Origin: Glaciimonas sp.
Lineage (GTDB): Bacteria > Pseudomonadota > Gammaproteobacteria > Burkholderiales > Burkholderiaceae
Direction: 5' to 3'
Length of the DNA stretch: 9,195 nucleotides
Assembly: GCA_014377145.1 (NCBI GenBank)
Contig: JACMQE010000101.1
Span: forward strand, 1 to 9,195
Shown: in pieces, positions 7,685 to 9,195 of the stretch
Layout of the letters: each line of letters starts with the position of its first letter
How positions within the stretch are numbered: position 1 is the first letter of the stretch
Position numbers and translations under genes: made by a program
Notes under the pieces: model-generated
Database searches by the model: none
What the model was told of the DNA's origin: nothing
Seen by the model: only the letters and a program-made list of their open reading frames with translations

Positions 7685-7712
7685 AAATAGGTCCATTATT
7701 ATGAATTTCAAG
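7685..7712 (-). promoter_or_regulatory. Sigma-32-like heat-shock promoter of htpX
   Basis: On the minus strand CTTGAAA (7706-7712) is identical to the E. coli sigma-32 -35 consensus. After 13 nt comes ACCTATTT (7685-7692), matching CCCCATNT at five of the seven defined positions. The predicted start point leaves a short leader of about 25 nt that contains the ribosome site. E. coli htpX is a known sigma-32 regulon member. The same bases can be read as a weaker sigma-70 promoter (TTGAAA, 16 nt, TATTTA), so dual use is possible. Confidence 0.6.
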
Positions 7713-7804
7713 GTAATAACTATAGCAACAATGTGTATAAATAATGATATTTCTTAAATGGTAGCAAAAAAAATTACCTTGGGATTTATTTATTACCTAT
7801 AGTT
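7712..7804. repeat. Repeated GGTAAT and AACTATAG motifs upstream of htpX
   Basis: GGTAAT occurs at 7712-7717 on the plus strand and at 7773-7778 and 7792-7797 on the minus strand, the last two 19 bp apart. AACTATAG (7718-7725) is repeated in inverted form at 7797-7804. The first pair overlaps or abuts the -35 element of htpX. These could be operator sites for an unknown regulator; they do not match the CpxR box I know (GTAAA, 5 nt, GTAAA). Chance is possible in such AT-rich DNA. Confidence 0.3.
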
Positions 7805-7892
7805 TATGCGTTTATATTTTCTTCATCGGCAAAACAGATCACCCCACCTACACCTAAATTTACTAGAATAAATATTGAAAGCCGAAAGGCAC

Positions 7893-7930
7893 ATACTTCG
7901 TATATTAATACGTATTAATATACGAAGTAT
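7893..7930. repeat. Perfect 38-bp palindrome with loxP-like arms
   Basis: Bases 7893-7930 equal their own reverse complement at every position. The outer arms are ATACTTCGTATA (7893-7904) and TATACGAAGTAT (7919-7930). The 14-bp centre (TTAATACGTATTAA) is itself palindromic. The symmetry ends abruptly on both sides. It begins 2 bp past the rnm stop codon. Each arm equals the 13-bp loxP arm of phage P1 with one A removed, but the centre is longer (14 against 8 bp) and symmetric, so it is not a loxP site. It may be an operator for a dimeric protein, a recombinase or resolution site, or an mRNA 3'-end hairpin; there is no T tract for intrinsic termination. Confidence 0.9.
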
Positions 7931-7932
7931 AT

Positions 7933-8772
7933 TTATAACGTCCAATCGTGCCAGACTGGCACCACGCCCTGAGGCAATGGAGGTAACGCGCCAAGGTCAA
8001 CCCGAGATTCGTCGGGGCTATGAAAGTCAGAACCACGTGATCCGAGAAAATCATATTCAATGGCAATTTTGGCATATTCGGCATATTGATCAAGCGAGTG
8101 GCTACCAGCATTAATTTCAATTGCACTGCCGCCGAGTTGCTTAAACTCATTAAAAAAAGCCCCACGCGCAATGTCATTAAAGCGATAGCGACCCGGATGT
8201 GCGACTACTGCAATCCCTCCAGCGCCGCGTATCCATTTTACCGCTTGCCCCAAGCTAGCCCATTGATGCGGAACATAACCAGGTTTCCCCTCCGTCAAAT
8301 AAAGATGAAATACTTCATGAGTATCTGCGCAAAGGCCAATATGAACTAAATAACGCGCAAAGTGCGTACGGGAAATTAAGTCAGGATTGCCTACATGCTT
8401 GAGTGCACCTTCGAATGCATTAGGAATCCCTACCACAGCCAGCTGTGCAGCCATGTCACGGGCGCGCCGTTCGCGACCATCCCGTGTCTCAGCTAACCCT
8501 TGGGCCAACTCTTGATTAGTTTCATCAATTTGCAGGCCAACGATATGAATAGTGCGACCGGCCCATGTAATCGAAATTTCTACCCCAGCAACAAAATTCA
8601 GATGAAGCGCTTGGGCCGCTGCCCGCGCTTCAGGAATACCACTAATCTCGTCATGATCGGTCAATGCCCAAATATCAACACCATTAGCCTTAGCACGTAC
8701 GGCGACCTCCGCTGGCGATAAGATGCCGTCGGAAACATTTGAGTGGCAATGAAGATCAACATTCAACATCAA
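7933..8772 (-). CDS. rnm: PHP-domain 3',5'-nucleoside bisphosphate phosphatase / 5'-3' exoribonuclease (RNase AM, YciV/TrpH type)
   Basis: E. coli RNase AM (Rnm, formerly YciV/TrpH) trims 5' ends of rRNA precursors and short RNAs; homologues also hydrolyse 3',5'-nucleoside bisphosphates. The enzyme is cytosolic and metal-dependent. The 279-residue product has all PHP metal-binding motifs: DLHCHSNVSDG (6-16; His8, His10, Asp15), TDHD (38-41), Glu65 in GVEIS, His76, His137, His192 in AHPGRYR, and Asp249/His251 in GSDFH. The insertion between Glu65 and His137 is normal for this group. The longest frame begins with TTG at 8770-8772, but the ATG at 8767-8769 is the likelier start. No clear ribosome site is seen. 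The stop is followed 2 bp later by the 38-bp palindrome, and upstream lies a decayed hydrolase gene. Distinction from other PHP phosphatases is by overall similarity and length. Confidence 0.9.
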   Translation of the reverse strand: MMLNVDLHCHSNVSDGILSPAEVAVRAKANGVDIWALTDHDEISGIPEARAAAQALHLNFVAGVEISITWAGRTIHIVGLQIDETNQELAQGLAETRDGRERRARDMAAQLAVVGIPNAFEGALKHVGNPDLISRTHFARYLVHIGLCADTHEVFHLYLTEGKPGYVPHQWASLGQAVKWIRGAGGIAVVAHPGRYRFNDIARGAFFNEFKQLGGSAIEINAGSHSLDQYAEYAKIAIEYDFLGSRGSDFHSPDESRVDLGALPPLPQGVVPVWHDWTL

Positions 8773-8885
8773 GGAAACTATTTGAGATTTCTTATTAATT
8801 TAATGATCGTACGCTCCTTGCAAATTTTTGTTGCGAGTGCACTAGTCATGGGGAGTTGGTGAAAGTGATCTCCAACGCTTAATTA

Positions 8886-8900
8886 TTTAGCGGCGCTAAA
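8886..8900. repeat. Short inverted repeat past the hydrolase pseudogene
   Basis: TTTAGC and GCTAAA form a perfect 6-bp stem around GGC, 3 bp past the stop of the decayed hydrolase. There is no run of T residues after it on the minus strand (TAATTAAGCG), so termination would be weak. The remaining 110 bp up to the rnm start hold no clear promoter. Confidence 0.35.
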
Positions 8901-8903
8901 GCT

Positions 8904-9195
8904 TTACAATGCTAAAAATTGCTCAATAGTCAGTATTAATAATTGTGGCTGATCGTAATGCAACATATGACCGCCATCTTCAATCGTCATCAGTCGTACA
9001 CTAGCAAGACAAGCAATACGTTTGTCGATTTTTCCAGACATTACGTTTTTCCCACACAACTATCGCCACATATCGGTATTGCTGCTTCTGCACATAATAC
9101 CAAGGCGCTAATCTACTGCCAACACGCCAGCACTTCGTCTATTTTAGGCAATGCCGGTTTAATTCGCTTGTGCGCTGGATCGTCCTGAACTTCTC
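8904..9195 (-). pseudogene. Alpha/beta hydrolase, decayed 3' part (5' end outside the window)
   Basis: From the right edge the minus strand reads DDPAHKRIKPALPKIDEVLACWQ, meets an in-frame TAG (9113-9115), then continues ISALVLCAEAAIPICGDS. These match the region before and around the acid residue of alpha/beta hydrolases. This frame ends at TAA (9041-9043). One base appears lost near 9040-9050, perhaps in the A5 run, and the next frame reads MSGKIDKRIACLASVRLMTI then EDGGHMLHYDQPQLLILTIE, ending QFLAL at 8904-8906. The GGHM histidine is the expected catalytic histidine. The nucleophile elbow would lie beyond the window. At least one stop and one frameshift make it a pseudogene. From memory, an intact hydrolase of this type precedes the PHP gene in related Burkholderiales. 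Substrate unknown. Confidence 0.85.

Noticed and set aside
7893..7930. Reading the palindrome as a true loxP site or a leftover of genetic engineering
   Set aside because: The arms lack one base each, the centre is 14 bp and symmetric rather than 8 bp and asymmetric, and no vector or marker sequence is nearby.
8773..8885. Promoter for rnm (TTGCAA with TAAATT, or TACGAT alone)
   Set aside because: Matches are only about 4/6 and the spacing is poor, so I could not support a call.
1..9195. A defence island, toxin-antitoxin pair, CRISPR array, prophage or insertion sequence
   Set aside because: No such genes, direct-repeat arrays, transposase motifs or target-site duplications were seen; the content is core chromosomal genes and their decayed neighbours.
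185..9195. All frameshifts being sequencing errors
   Set aside because: Each broken gene also has an in-frame stop or motif change, while six long neighbouring genes have no indels. Read-level checking is still needed for individual sites.

Overview
The window reads as the chromosome of a betaproteobacterium, most likely of the order Burkholderiales. The protein sequences look betaproteobacterial: a ~400-residue TrpS with a cysteine-rich C-terminal half, a long BamC, and a DapA with GTSGES in the substrate loop. From memory, the order PHP exonuclease, YciO, M50 protease, trpS, methyltransferase, dapA, bamC, MBL hydrolase is also typical of that group. Base composition is AT-leaning by eye. 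Three of eleven genes are broken while the core genes are intact, which suggests a lineage undergoing early genome reduction (host-associated or streamlined). Genus cannot be fixed from the sequence alone.

Every gene is on the minus strand, so transcription runs from right to left. From right to left: the decayed 3' part of an alpha/beta hydrolase gene (8904-9195, cut by the window edge); an intact PHP-domain exoribonuclease/phosphatase (rnm/yciV type); a 280-bp intergenic region with a perfect 38-bp palindrome just after the rnm stop and a heat-shock-like promoter for htpX; htpX, closed by its own intrinsic terminator; yciO; a site-2-protease-like M50 membrane peptidase that may be read from a leaderless mRNA; trpS; a TehB-like methyltransferase pseudogene; a promoter; dapA; bamC; an MBL-fold hydrolase pseudogene; and an intrinsic terminator at the left edge (4-31).

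The living genes cover core functions. DapA makes the first committed intermediate of lysine and diaminopimelate (peptidoglycan) synthesis. BamC belongs to the outer-membrane protein assembly machine, HtpX and the M50 protein to inner-membrane proteolysis, TrpS to translation, YciO to a tRNA-modification enzyme family, and the PHP protein to RNA end-processing and nucleotide turnover. The three pseudogenes are peripheral enzymes. Each carries several independent lesions (indels, in-frame stops, motif substitutions), which argues for real decay rather than sequencing error.

No tRNA, rRNA, CRISPR array, insertion sequence or integrase was seen, and no gene-free stretch exceeds 300 bp. I did not find a clearly new multi-gene system. 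The least explained element is the 38-bp palindrome at 7893-7930, whose arms resemble loxP arms.
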